From the NCBI GenBank assembly GCA_031629035.1, contig JAVLUG010000013.1, positions 30,534-94,533 of the forward strand: a stretch of DNA of 64,000 bases, in the 5' to 3' direction. The notes beneath the pieces were generated by a model, which worked only from the letters and a program-made list of their open reading frames with translations, was not told the DNA's origin and searched no databases. A program made the position numbers and the translations under genes. This document shows, one piece after another, positions 17,096-26,474 of this stretch (the first letter of the stretch is position 1; the number at the start of each line of letters is the position of its first letter). The DNA is from MVYY01 sp012517575 (GTDB lineage: Bacteria > Bacteroidota > Bacteroidia > Bacteroidales > Paludibacteraceae).

Positions 17096-20000
17096 TTAAA
17101 AAGTAATTTGTGTTCCAACTGTTATTCCATAGGGATTTGGGAAAGGTGCCGTATCGTAGCCTCTGTCCCAAATATTAGAATTGAGAAATTCAGGGTCTAA
17201 GCCACGATATTTGGTAATGGTGAAAAGATTCTGAGCATTGACAAATAATCTAAAATTACTAAGAACATTATTGAAAGCCTTTTTCGGAAATGTATATCCA
17301 ATTCCTACTTGTTTTAAGCGCAGATAACTACCATTTTCCAGCCAACGATCCTGATCTCCGCGTGCATTCCGTGCATCGGCATAAAGTGGTCGTGGATCCA
17401 CTCCGTCCGGATTGGTAACAGCATCGTACCCATCATAATCTGCCCTGTAATTTGAATTATCGTCAAACCTGTCATACCCACTTCTTGGTCCATTGAACAG
17501 TTTGAAATCTTTTCCGAAAGAACTCGTAAACTGGAACATTAAATCAAACCCTTTGTATTCGAGCGTTCCATTTAAAGCTATGTTCCAAGCAGGGAAAGAA
17601 TGGCCGGAATATTGACGGTCGGCATCTGTAATCTGACCATCATCATTATAATCAATAAAACGAATATCTCCGGGTTTAGCGGAAGGTTGGATTACTTGTC
17701 CCTTACTATTAACATGGTTCAACACTTCATCCATAGATCGGAAAATTCCGTCTGTTTTGATAAGATACCAATCGCCAATTGGTTTACCCACAAAAGATTT
17801 AGTATCCCATTGCGTGAAACTTTCGCGGCCATATCCAAGTTCAACAATTTCATTTTTTAAGTATGAAGTACTCAAGCCAACTGAATAATTGAAATCATTT
17901 ATGCGATCTCTCCAATTTACTGTAACTTCAAAACCTGTATTCTTTAATGTAGCAGCATTCACCATTGGATTACCTCCATTATTGCCGGTTGTCAACAATA
18001 TCTGCATAGGAGTCAAAACATCCTGAGTTGTTTTGTTAAAATAATCACCTACAATTTCCAAACGACGATTCAACAAATATGCATCGAATCCGGCATTTGT
18101 TTGATGTAATTCTTCCCATTTCAAATCGGTGTTTACCAATTTAACCTGAGTCATGCCTGTATTAATGCTCTGGCTTGCTCCGAAAATTGCTTGAGGAAAA
18201 ATGTTGATAAATGGAACCCAGTCCCAATATCCAATATTAGAACTTCCCAGAATACCATAATTTGCTCTTATTTTTAAATCATCGATCCAAGATACATTGA
18301 AAAATTTCTCTTTGCTGATTCTCCATGCTCCGGCTATTGATGGAAAAACTCCATCCCTATAACTTGGACCAAATTTTGAAGAAGCATCACGACGAACTGT
18401 TGCACTAATAATATATTTATCATCGTAACTGTAATTAAATCGTCCAAAAATAGAGAATAATTTTGCCAGATTTTGATAACTACCAGTTTTTGGATCTAAC
18501 AAAGCGGCATCCAATTGTGTAAAATAATCATCTCCTGAAGTCAATACATTATTTTTTGTTCCCCAAATTTGAGAGTAATCTTCAGTAGAAAAACTTGTTC
18601 CTGCAACTGCTGCTATATTATTTACACCAAAGGTTTTGTTGAATTCCAACGTGTTGTCATAAACCATGAATTTGTAAAAAGCCTTGTTCCGATTCAAGCT
18701 GGAAGGATCTATTGGCTGATTATAAGTCCAGTTACCTACCTTCCTTAAATACATGTGAGAATCTGAACTGGTGACCAAACCAAGATTAAACTTATATTTC
18801 AATGATTTAAAGAAATTAAATTCGGCAAAAGCATTTCCTCTGATCCTCAAATTTTCGTTGGTAGTCTTTTCAAGATTTTCACGAGCAATGGGATTAGTAC
18901 CAAACGTAACATCTTTAGCTCCATCTCCATAACCGAATCCACCTGGATGAGATGGATCGTAAACAGGAATGGTAGGCAACATTCTCCAAACATCAGTAAT
19001 AGGATTCGTACTCAATTCATCAACAGAATAATTGCTGATAATCAAATTTTCACCTATTGTAAATCTAACATTTTTCCCAAAGTCTCGAAAAGAAGAGGTA
19101 TTTATACGGGCAGTAATTCTTTCACTATTTGTTCCATAGGTAGTTCCACTATTGGTTTGATAGTTTGCCGACAAATAATAGGTATTGGTTTCACCACCAC
19201 CCGAAAAGCTCAAATCATAATCCTGTAAAATACCGGTTTTGAAAACTTCATCTTGCCAATTGGTATTTCCCTCACTATGATTGGCAGGCTGTTTCCCAGC
19301 ATTTTTGAAAGCAAGATCATTCAAATTTATCCACTGTTCACGATTGGTTAAATTATACTGGGGCAACCATTGAAAAGTGTTTTTTGCCGAAAAATCGATC
19401 TTCATTTTTCCTTTACTACCTTTTTTTGTAGTAATAATAATAACACCATTAGCTGCCCTCGATCCATAAATCGCTGCCGCCGAAGCATCTTTCAATATTT
19501 GTATGCTTTCAATATCATTGTAATTAAAGTCTCGATTGGCTGTTCCAACATCGACTCCATCTATAATGTATAAAGGATTACTGGTACCAAAAGTAGAAGT
19601 TCCTCTGATTTGAATAAAACCCTCATTTCCCGGAGCACCGGCTGACCGAACAAAGATACCTGGAACACTGTATAATGCTTCTCCAATGGTACCGGTAACA
19701 ACCGTGTTTTTCATTGTCTCAGGCTTAAAAACCGAAACAGCACCGGTCAAATCCGATTTTTTAATGGTCTGATAACCAATAACAACAACTTCATCCAATG
19801 ATTTCGGATCAACTTGAAGTTGAATTTCCAAAGGCGATGTAGGATTTTTAATTTTTTGGGTGAGATAGCCAATGTAAGACACCTCAATCGCCGACTCAGG
19901 CGAAACCTTTAACGTGAAATTGCCATCTAAGTCTGATATAGCTCCATTTGAAGGTTTACCAGACTCGATAACATGAGCTCCAATAACAGGTTCTCCATTT

Positions 20001-20098
20001 TCGTTCAAAATTTTACCTTTTACTTCTCTTTGCGCTTGAGCAAATATTAAAAGTGGAAAGGATAAAAGAACCAATAATAAATAAAATTTGTTTTTCAT
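17096..20098 (-). CDS. SusC/RagA family TonB-dependent transporter
   Basis: The protein has a signal peptide (LLVLLSFPLLIFAQ), a carboxypeptidase-like beta-sandwich (VKGKILNENGEPVIGAHV), the SusC-specific segment DEVVVIGYQTIKKSDLTGAV before the plug, plug motifs such as IQILKDASAAAIYGSRAANG, and a large beta-barrel ending in Phe (VGTQITF). It imports oligosaccharides across the outer membrane using TonB energy. The frame is open to 20131, but I chose the ATG at 20098, which gives a normal signal peptide and 1000 residues. There is no STN domain, as expected when regulation is by a hybrid two-component protein and not an anti-sigma factor. Confidence 0.95.
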   Translation of the reverse strand: MKNKFYLLLVLLSFPLLIFAQAQREVKGKILNENGEPVIGAHVIESGKPSNGAISDLDGNFTLKVSPESAIEVSYIGYLTQKIKNPTSPLEIQLQVDPKSLDEVVVIGYQTIKKSDLTGAVSVFKPETMKNTVVTGTIGEALYSVPGIFVRSAGAPGNEGFIQIRGTSTFGTSNPLYIIDGVDVGTANRDFNYNDIESIQILKDASAAAIYGSRAANGVIIITTKKGSKGKMKIDFSAKNTFQWLPQYNLTNREQWINLNDLAFKNAGKQPANHSEGNTNWQDEVFKTGILQDYDLSFSGGGETNTYYLSANYQTNSGTTYGTNSERITARINTSSFRDFGKNVRFTIGENLIISNYSVDELSTNPITDVWRMLPTIPVYDPSHPGGFGYGDGAKDVTFGTNPIARENLEKTTNENLRIRGNAFAEFNFFKSLKYKFNLGLVTSSDSHMYLRKVGNWTYNQPIDPSSLNRNKAFYKFMVYDNTLEFNKTFGVNNIAAVAGTSFSTEDYSQIWGTKNNVLTSGDDYFTQLDAALLDPKTGSYQNLAKLFSIFGRFNYSYDDKYIISATVRRDASSKFGPSYRDGVFPSIAGAWRISKEKFFNVSWIDDLKIRANYGILGSSNIGYWDWVPFINIFPQAIFGASQSINTGMTQVKLVNTDLKWEELHQTNAGFDAYLLNRRLEIVGDYFNKTTQDVLTPMQILLTTGNNGGNPMVNAATLKNTGFEVTVNWRDRINDFNYSVGLSTSYLKNEIVELGYGRESFTQWDTKSFVGKPIGDWYLIKTDGIFRSMDEVLNHVNSKGQVIQPSAKPGDIRFIDYNDDGQITDADRQYSGHSFPAWNIALNGTLEYKGFDLMFQFTSSFGKDFKLFNGPRSGYDRFDDNSNYRADYDGYDAVTNPDGVDPRPLYADARNARGDQDRWLENGSYLRLKQVGIGYTFPKKAFNNVLSNFRLFVNAQNLFTITKYRGLDPEFLNSNIWDRGYDTAPFPNPYGITVGTQITF

Positions 20099-20320
20099 AG
20101 ATCTAATTTTTTTAATTGATAAATTTGACAAAAATTTGCTCGATAAATGTAGATACTAAAAAAAATTCACCATGAAATTTTTGTATCAAAAAATGAAAAA
20201 ATATTATCAATAACATTTTGACGACAGAAAATTATCGCCGATTTTTAACAATAAATCCTTTGGATTACACTATCTATTAATAAAGGAAAAAAATGAATAT
20301 TAACCTTATCAATTGAAAAA

Positions 20321-20328
20321 CAAATATA
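20321..20328 (-). promoter_or_regulatory. Candidate susC -7 element
   Basis: TATATTTG on the minus strand fits TAnnTTTG. It lies about 220 nt upstream of susC. No -33 TTTG is found at the right spacing. Promoters activated by hybrid two-component regulators often lack a good -33 element, so this remains plausible but weak. Confidence 0.3.
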
Positions 20329-20749
20329 TAGATTATATTTTAAACAGATAGATAGAATAATTTCTACTTATAGACAACGCAACAAAAAACAAAAAAATTT
20401 TTGCCGGCATAATAGTTTAGCTTTTATAGAATAATTCTTACAACTCTTCCCATTTTTAAATCAAATAGAGAAAGGATGTTGCTGATTCACAACTCTCCAT
20501 AAAAATCATTTTTCCTAATCAGACATGGATAGAAAAATTAAAAACCGAATGTTTCTTTTTCAAATTTTTTCTACAAATCAATTTTAGAACAAGACGAGAA
20601 TACGTAGTGATATGACTTTCGACCTGTTGAAGTAAGATGAAGAAATATTATGCGAAAAAATTCACAAATGAAAAGCAGAAAAAATTCATTTTGATAGTCG
20701 GAAGTTTAATTTGACAGTGGTTTGTGAAAGAAAAAGAATCTTTCTCAAT

Positions 20750-20782
20750 AAAAAAAACCGGCTGAATAACAACCGGCTTTTT
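20750..20782 (-). terminator. Intrinsic terminator after the FadL-type gene
   Basis: On the minus strand AAAAAGCCGG and CCGGTTTTTTTT pair around an 11-nt loop with one bulged G, followed by a run of eight T. It sits 35 bases after the stop at 20818. Confidence 0.55.
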
Positions 20783-20817
20783 ACGCAAAATTTAAAACTC
20801 AGGATTTGATGGAATAT

Positions 20818-22362
20818 TTAAAATTTAAAACCTAACGTTATAACAAAATTATTGTTTGTTGTGTTGACATTAGCCGGTGAACCTTGAACACCTTCTGCCA
20901 GATTGTTAGAATTATAGGGATAGAATTTCTCCTTGTTTAGCTTATTCATATAGGCAAAATCCAAAAACCACGACTCTTCATGATAACCAAAACCTCCAGT
21001 TATATACCGAGTGCTGTTATGCAGAAAATATTCCGTGTCGGTGCGAATAGTATTGTCTTTCATGAATTTTTGAGCATTGTCGGGATTAATCTTATCCATA
21101 AAGGCATAACCACCACGCAATGAAAAGTTATCGGTGAGCCTGTATTCAGCTCCTATTTTAATGGTATTTGTCGAGTTATATGCCGTATTCATACCTTCGT
21201 TTTCTTCAACAAAATCGTAGGTGGAATTATTATTATCCATCAACTTGGTTGTTTTCATGTCGATATAATCGTATTCGGCACTGATTAAACCATTCTTCCC
21301 GAAAAGATAAGCAACACTGGCAGTAAATTGAAGCGGCGTTTGAAGTTTAAAAGAATTGTATCCGCCCGGAGTGCGAATATTGCCTTGTTGCTGGGTATCG
21401 TAGTTAAGCAACGAAGAATAATCTTCTGATATGGAGAAAACGGTCGGTGTCTGAAAAGAAATTCCCATTCTAAAAGCATCGATGGGACGCAATATTGCGC
21501 CAATATTCAAGTTAAAGCCATTACCGGAAGATTCAACGACGTTTTTTAAATCCATACTTCCACCCTGATCAAAAGCCTCATTATATTTTGTAGTAGCATT
21601 ATAATAAATGCTTTGAATGTTGGCTGTTACACCCAAATAAAATTGATGACTGAAATTCCCTGCCCAACTGAAAGAATATTCATCAATCGACCCTCTTTCA
21701 GTCAAATAATACGAAGGTGTAACTTTTTCACCATCACCCAGAATAGAGTTCCATTCGTTATTGTTGGTAGAAGGATTGATTAAATAACCTTCATATGCCA
21801 AAACCGAAAGCCACGGAATATATGTATTGTCAAAGGGCTCATAAGAATCGGTGCTTTGCAGATTGCTTTCAGAAATTCCTTGAGTGAAATAGGCCATATA
21901 ATCCGTCATGGAAGAAGATGACAAACCGCCATTAATATTTAACTGACGATTAAAATCTTTCAACTTTTGATAGGAAAAAGAAAAATTGGAATTTTGCAAT
22001 CCGCTAGTTTTTCCGCTTTTACTTCTTTTAGTTGCAGAAGAAATAATTAGTGAGAAATTATTTGTACCCAATTTATACAAATTATTCGTACTATTCAAAC
22101 CATACCAAGTTGCATCCGTATTTTGTCTAAGAATATTTAAAGTTCCCGTCATTTCTGAACTTCGATAAATTCCGAGACCGGCAGGATTATCCTTAATAGC
22201 GGAAGCATCTCCACCAACAGCTCCCATAGCTCCTCCCATACTCATGTAGCGAGCTGTTCCTGTAATATCCGGAAAAATGAATTTAGAAATATCTAATTCA
22301 CTTTGTGCACTTATTATTAAGCTATTCAGCATTAAAGCTAATATTCCAATTCCTTTTTTCAT
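20818..22362 (-). CDS. OmpP1/FadL-type outer-membrane protein
   Basis: A signal peptide (ILALMLNSLIISAQ) precedes the conserved segment ARYMSMGGAMGAVGGDASAI and KDNPAGLGIYRSSEMT, which mark the Bacteroidota branch of the FadL/TodX family. The C-terminal residue is Phe (VITLGFKF), as expected for a barrel. FadL proteins admit hydrophobic molecules through the outer membrane; the substrate here is unknown. The frame is open to 22401, but the ATG at 22362 gives the proper signal peptide. The gene follows the aromatic-rich protein by 88 bases with no terminator between, so the two are probably one operon. Confidence 0.85.
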   Translation of the reverse strand: MKKGIGILALMLNSLIISAQSELDISKFIFPDITGTARYMSMGGAMGAVGGDASAIKDNPAGLGIYRSSEMTGTLNILRQNTDATWYGLNSTNNLYKLGTNNFSLIISSATKRSKSGKTSGLQNSNFSFSYQKLKDFNRQLNINGGLSSSSMTDYMAYFTQGISESNLQSTDSYEPFDNTYIPWLSVLAYEGYLINPSTNNNEWNSILGDGEKVTPSYYLTERGSIDEYSFSWAGNFSHQFYLGVTANIQSIYYNATTKYNEAFDQGGSMDLKNVVESSGNGFNLNIGAILRPIDAFRMGISFQTPTVFSISEDYSSLLNYDTQQQGNIRTPGGYNSFKLQTPLQFTASVAYLFGKNGLISAEYDYIDMKTTKLMDNNNSTYDFVEENEGMNTAYNSTNTIKIGAEYRLTDNFSLRGGYAFMDKINPDNAQKFMKDNTIRTDTEYFLHNSTRYITGGFGYHEESWFLDFAYMNKLNKEKFYPYNSNNLAEGVQGSPANVNTTNNNFVITLGFKF

Positions 22363-22450
22363 ATTGATTATTTTTTTAATGCAGACGCTTTGAAACGTCA
22401 TTTAAGTATTATTTTTTCAAAATTATGTTCATAAATATCTCTTATTTTGT

Positions 22451-23788
22451 TTATCTCCTTCCACCACTGCTTCGGCTCGATCCACTACTTGAATTGCCTC
22501 CGCCGGAACTTCCACTCGAGCTGCGTGAACCACCGGAATAGGAACTGCCAGAGCTGTTAGAACTATTATCTGAACTACTGGGCGTATAAGAAGATCTCCT
22601 TTCTGAGGAACCGGAAGAAGGAGAATAAGTGTTTCGTGTACTGCTTCGAGGTGTTGTTCCAACCGAATTTTTGCTATTTCCCGAACTGGTTCTCGGTCGA
22701 GTATTGATAGTTTCTGTCGTTCTACGCGAAGAATTTCCACTGTAAATTCCTGTTGAACGGCTACCCGATGAACCGGTAACTCCAGTCTGACTTCTGGTGC
22801 CCGTTGTGGTTCTTCCTGAATTAATTGAAGATCTCGAATTATCATAAGTTGAAGTTGTACTTCTGCGGCCTGTCGTATTTATGTCGGAAGAAGATGTACT
22901 TCTCGAACCGGTACCGCTTACAACTGTGTAAGGATTGCTACTTCGTCCTGTAGAAGAGCTTCCGCTGGCAACACCGGAAAGAATTCCCGATCTTGTAGAA
23001 TTAGTGGTATTTGAACTTCTCGAACCGTTGGCAACCTGACGGCGATAAGCTTCATTATGGCTTGGATCAACAGATTTGTAATAATGATTCCCATACCAGT
23101 TGTTATATCCATAATAGGGATAGCCATAGTAAGGACTGTAATAGCTGGGATAATAGAACCATGGATCATACCAAGGGTCGTAATACCATGGAGAATAAGC
23201 CCAAGAATGGTATCCGTAAAAAGAATAGGGATAATAAAGACTGCTTCGCCAATACCAGCTGTTGTAACTAAAAGGACGGTAATAATAATCAAACCATGAA
23301 GGGTTGGTCCATGTAGGAGTAATCCATGCGTAAGAGCCGCCTACATAAACATTCCACTGATCGTCGTCCAAAAAATAAATATCCATATATTCTGGGTCAG
23401 AAATGTGAATAGTAAATCTCGGATCGTGGAAACGGCGAATTCTTTCAGCATATTCATAATCCGATTCGCTTCCATTAAAGTCTCTCAAATAAGAACCTTC
23501 TTCGTTGGAAACAGAATCAGAATCAACTATTATACTGTCATTTGCTTCTGCTATCAACAATCTGGAAGAATTTTCCTGAGCATTTTCATTTCGATCGATA
23601 AAAATAATTTCCTTTGCTCCATTTTTGGTATTAGGCTTTTTATCGGTTGCCGTATTCATCTTGGCATTGTTTTTTGCATCGTCCCAAGAAAAATAAACAT
23701 CATCGGTCGATGTTTTGTTTTTCTGTCCATATCCCGGCACGGTAAACAGAACAGAAAAAAATAGAATAATTAATTTTGTAGGTTTCAT
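22451..23788 (-). CDS. Exported aromatic-rich protein with Ser/Gly/Arg-rich tail, function unknown
   Basis: I do not recognise a defined function. A signal peptide (LIILFFSVLFTVPGYGQ) leads to a polar region, then a block at about residues 140-240 crowded with Tyr, Trp and Pro (for example SPWYYDPWYDPWFYY), then a tail of about 200 residues made almost only of Ser, Thr, Gly, Arg and Asn ending in SSGGRR. Similar low-complexity proteins are annotated hypothetical in Bacteroidota. The start is supported by an unusually strong ribosome binding site, GGAGG seven bases upstream. It probably heads an operon with the FadL-type gene, suggesting an envelope role. Confidence 0.75.
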   Translation of the reverse strand: MKPTKLIILFFSVLFTVPGYGQKNKTSTDDVYFSWDDAKNNAKMNTATDKKPNTKNGAKEIIFIDRNENAQENSSRLLIAEANDSIIVDSDSVSNEEGSYLRDFNGSESDYEYAERIRRFHDPRFTIHISDPEYMDIYFLDDDQWNVYVGGSYAWITPTWTNPSWFDYYYRPFSYNSWYWRSSLYYPYSFYGYHSWAYSPWYYDPWYDPWFYYPSYYSPYYGYPYYGYNNWYGNHYYKSVDPSHNEAYRRQVANGSRSSNTTNSTRSGILSGVASGSSSTGRSSNPYTVVSGTGSRSTSSSDINTTGRRSTTSTYDNSRSSINSGRTTTGTRSQTGVTGSSGSRSTGIYSGNSSRRTTETINTRPRTSSGNSKNSVGTTPRSSTRNTYSPSSGSSERRSSYTPSSSDNSSNSSGSSYSGGSRSSSGSSGGGNSSSGSSRSSGGRR

Positions 23789-23795
23789 GATATTA

Positions 23796-23800
23796 CCTCC
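23796..23800 (-). promoter_or_regulatory. Strong Shine-Dalgarno site for the aromatic-rich protein
   Basis: GGAGG on the minus strand lies seven bases before the ATG at 23788. Most genes in this window lack such a site, so it stands out and fixes the start. Confidence 0.7.
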
Positions 23801-23902
23801 TGTGTTTTGTAGATATATTTTGCATTATATAAACATCAATAATTGTACCATTACAAGAAAAACTTACATTTATTTTTTTGGCTTTACTAAAAATTAAGTC
23901 GA

Positions 23903-23933
23903 TTGAACAAGTCAACAAAAATATGTAATTTTG
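23903..23933 (+). promoter_or_regulatory. Promoter of prmA
   Basis: TAATTTTG (23926-23933) matches TAnnTTTG, and TTG (23903-23905) lies 20 nt upstream. The leader to the ATG at 24018 would be about 78 nt. Confidence 0.6.
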
Positions 23934-24017
23934 TTGGCTTTTAATGTTTAGATTTACTTTTTTTGAAAAGGTTTAATTCGTTTATGTTTTCTTAGCGATT
24001 TTAACGAAGTAAAGAAT

Positions 24018-24857
24018 ATGAATTATCTGGAAGTTATTTTTACGTTGAATCCTTACGAAGAATATATCTCTGATCTTTTGATGGAAACATTGGGAGAAAT
24101 AGGATTTGATAGTTTTCAAGTTGTTGACAAACAAGTTTTTGCATATATTCAGGAAAATAATTTCAATCAGGAAGCCCTCGATAAAAGCCTATCCGAATTT
24201 GATTATCCCGTTTCTATTCATTACAGCAAATTATTGTTGGAAAATAAGGATTGGAACGAAGAATGGGAAAAAAATTTTTTCCAACCTATATTGATTGAAA
24301 AGGATTGTGTTATTCACAGTTCATTCCATCAGGATGTTCCCAAAGCAGAATATGATATTGTTATCGACCCAAAAATGGCTTTTGGCAGCGGTCATCATGA
24401 AACTACCGAATTGATGCTCAGCGAATTGCTAAAAATAAATTTAAAGGGGAAAAATCTTTTGGACATGGGTTGCGGAACGGCAGTTTTGTCCATACTGGCA
24501 TCCTTTCGTGGCGCTGCCTCCATTTTAGCTGTGGACATTGACGACTGGTGCATCGAAAATTCTATGGAGAACATTCGACTGAATAAAATAAATAATATCG
24601 AAATCAGAAAAGGGGGCGCTGAAGTGCTTGAAAATTTGCATTTTGATGTGGTACTTGCCAACATAAACAGAAATGTACTTCTGAACGATATGAAATTTTA
24701 TGCAGCTTGTTTATCGGCAGGCGGGGAACTGTATCTGAGCGGCTTTTATGTAGAAGACATTCCTCTGATTGAAGCAGAAGCCAAAAAACATGGTTTGCAA
24801 TTAATGAATTTCAAAGAAAAAAATAACTGGGCGCTGGTAAAAACAATAAAAAAGTGA
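24018..24857 (+). CDS. prmA: Ribosomal protein L11 methyltransferase
   Basis: The N-terminal third is a ferredoxin-like substrate-recognition domain. The C-terminal part is a class I methyltransferase with DPKMAFGSGHHETTELM, the SAM-binding glycine motif LLDMGCGTAVLSI and the acidic turn AVDIDDWCIENS. The catalytic-site segment VVLANINRNVL is the PrmA signature. It methylates ribosomal protein L11 in the cytoplasm using S-adenosylmethionine. The 279 residues match the family. It is monocistronic, with its own promoter and a long shared terminator downstream. Confidence 0.95.
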   Translation: MNYLEVIFTLNPYEEYISDLLMETLGEIGFDSFQVVDKQVFAYIQENNFNQEALDKSLSEFDYPVSIHYSKLLLENKDWNEEWEKNFFQPILIEKDCVIHSSFHQDVPKAEYDIVIDPKMAFGSGHHETTELMLSELLKINLKGKNLLDMGCGTAVLSILASFRGAASILAVDIDDWCIENSMENIRLNKINNIEIRKGGAEVLENLHFDVVLANINRNVLLNDMKFYAACLSAGGELYLSGFYVEDIPLIEAEAKKHGLQLMNFKEKNNWALVKTIKK

Positions 24858-24876
24858 ACTTGCTTTTTATAAAAAA

Positions 24877-24921
24877 CATCAATAAACGCTCATTTTCTTC
24901 GAAAAGAAACGTTTATTGATG
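24877..24921. terminator. Bidirectional hairpin between prmA and the oxidoreductase operon
   Basis: CATCAATAAACG (24877-24888) and CGTTTATTGATG (24910-24921) are a perfect 12-base inverted repeat, and the loop contains a further TTTTC/GAAAA pair. It lies between convergent genes and can serve both. Flanking T-runs are short. Confidence 0.65.
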
Positions 24922-24944
24922 ATATTGTGTACCAAAGAAAAAAG

Positions 24945-25490
24945 TCAATTAATCTTTTTAATGAGTTCCATGCCAATTTGCAAAGCTTTTTCGTTTTGCG
25001 GAATCAAATGATGATGGCGTTCAGGCAAGGATTTCTTCAAACCTTCCAGCACATTTTCTATCTTCACAATAGGCCGAACCTTCAAAAATCCTCCCAAAAT
25101 AATCATATTAAGCGTTTTGGCAGCATTATGAGCCGTTGCATATTCGGTTGCGTCGATTCGATACACGTTGATGTCGGTGCGTGTAGGAAATTTATGAAAT
25201 CCATTCCCGTCGAATATTAATGTGCCGCCAGGTTTTACCTTGCTTTCAAATTTTTCCAGCGAAGGCTGGTTTAAAATGATAGCTGTATCGTAAGAACTCA
25301 AAACAGGCGAGCTGATTTTATCGTCGCTTAAAATAACAGTAACGTTTGCTGTTCCACCACGTTGCTCCGGCCCGTAAGAGGGCATCCAGCTTACTTCCTG
25401 ACCTTGCATTAAGCCGGAGTATGCAAGAATTTTTCCCATGGAAAGAACACCTTGTCCGCCAAAACCTGAAATAATGATTTCTTCTTTCAT
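24945..25490 (-). CDS. 2-oxoacid:ferredoxin oxidoreductase, gamma subunit
   Basis: The segment IIISGFGGQGVLSMGKILA and SYGPEQRGGTANV are hallmarks of the gamma subunit, whose domain joins the alpha and beta parts to bind coenzyme A. At 181 residues it is the normal separate subunit. With the beta, alpha and ferredoxin subunits upstream it forms the four-part enzyme that oxidises a 2-oxoacid to an acyl-CoA, passing electrons to ferredoxin. The order is delta, alpha, beta, gamma. A gap of 148 nt separates it from beta and holds a possible internal promoter (TATATTTG, 25539-25532). Confidence 0.88.
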   Translation of the reverse strand: MKEEIIISGFGGQGVLSMGKILAYSGLMQGQEVSWMPSYGPEQRGGTANVTVILSDDKISSPVLSSYDTAIILNQPSLEKFESKVKPGGTLIFDGNGFHKFPTRTDINVYRIDATEYATAHNAAKTLNMIILGGFLKVRPIVKIENVLEGLKKSLPERHHHLIPQNEKALQIGMELIKKIN

Positions 25491-25638
25491 CTGTTTGTTG
25501 TTTTTTCAATAACACCGTTTGTCTTTAAACACAAATATATTTGCCCTGAAGACAATATGATTTTATTGTTATTATTCTAATAAGTGTGATCAGTTTTTTT
25601 AAACTTCAATATTTATTTAAAGAGCATTTATAGTCTAA

Positions 25639-26400
25639 TTAAATGTCCTTTAAATCGCCCAACGGATAAGCCGGAAACATATTTTCTTCCATCCATTTGT
25701 TGGCATTTTCGGGTGTCATTTTCCAACCGGCATTGCAGGTAGAAACTACTTCGACAATAGAAGTCCCCTTGTTCAACATAGAATTTTCAAAAGCTTTCTG
25801 AATGGCTTTTTTTGTTTTTCGCACACTGGCAACCGACTGAACACTTTGACGCGTAACATAACAGGTGCCGGGCAATTGCGCCAACAAATTGGTGATATTC
25901 AACGGATAACCGTTCAATTCCGTTTTACGACCATATGGAGTGGTAGATGTTACCATATCCGTCAAGGTAGTTGGAGCCATCTGGCCTCCCGTCATTCCAT
26001 AAATACCATTGTTGATAAAAATAATCGCTATATTTTCACCGCGATTGCAAGCATGAATGGTCTCGGCTGTTCCAATAGCAGCCAAATCGCCATCGCCTTG
26101 ATAAGTAAACACATAACGATCGGGCAATAACCTTTTAATGGCTGTTGCCAAAGCAGGTGCACGTCCGTGTGCAGCTTCCTGCCAGTCGATGTCAATATAA
26201 TTGTATGCAAATACGGCACATCCAACAGGAGCAATTCCAATGGTTTTATCCTGAATGTCCATTTCATCAATTATTTCGGCAATAAGCCGATGAACTACTC
26301 CATGGCTACAGCCCGGGCAATAATGCATATAAGTTTCTTTGAGCGACTTTGGTTTTGCGTAAACCAAATTCTCAGGACTAATTATTTCGTTGTTCGACAT
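25639..26400 (-). CDS. 2-oxoacid:ferredoxin oxidoreductase, beta (thiamine diphosphate) subunit
   Basis: YCPGCSHGVVHRLI is the beta-subunit start. The thiamine diphosphate and magnesium motif is QGDGDLAAIGTAETIHA followed by INNGIYGMTGGQMAP. This subunit carries the active centre. The family includes enzymes for 2-oxoglutarate (Kor) and 2-oxoisovalerate (Vor), and the motifs do not separate them with certainty. It lies 74 bases after the alpha gene. Confidence 0.88.
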   Translation of the reverse strand: MSNNEIISPENLVYAKPKSLKETYMHYCPGCSHGVVHRLIAEIIDEMDIQDKTIGIAPVGCAVFAYNYIDIDWQEAAHGRAPALATAIKRLLPDRYVFTYQGDGDLAAIGTAETIHACNRGENIAIIFINNGIYGMTGGQMAPTTLTDMVTSTTPYGRKTELNGYPLNITNLLAQLPGTCYVTRQSVQSVASVRKTKKAIQKAFENSMLNKGTSIVEVVSTCNAGWKMTPENANKWMEENMFPAYPLGDLKDI

Positions 26401-26474
26401 TTTTTTTTAATTTTTGAATGAATAAAGTTGTTAATTAAACTTCAGCAAATAAGCAAATACACTGAAGAATTTTT

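Larger units (their letters stand above)
20099..20817. other. Long AT-rich gap upstream of susC
   Basis: This stretch of about 720 bases separates susC from the convergent-side end of the FadL-type gene. It contains one candidate susC -7 element (20321-20328) and the terminator at 20750-20782. I see no convincing ORF, tRNA or repeat in the rest. A long susC leader or small RNA is possible but I cannot show one. Confidence 0.5.

Noticed and set aside
22429..22845. Open frame of 138 codons overlapping the end of the aromatic-rich protein
   Set aside because: It is another frame of the Ser/Gly/Arg repeats; the low-complexity codons leave long frames open. It has no start signal of its own and no family resemblance.
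25532..25543. Palindrome CAAATATATTTG between the beta and gamma oxidoreductase genes as a firm internal promoter
   Set aside because: It fits the -7 consensus in both directions only because it is palindromic and AT-rich; no -33 element accompanies it.
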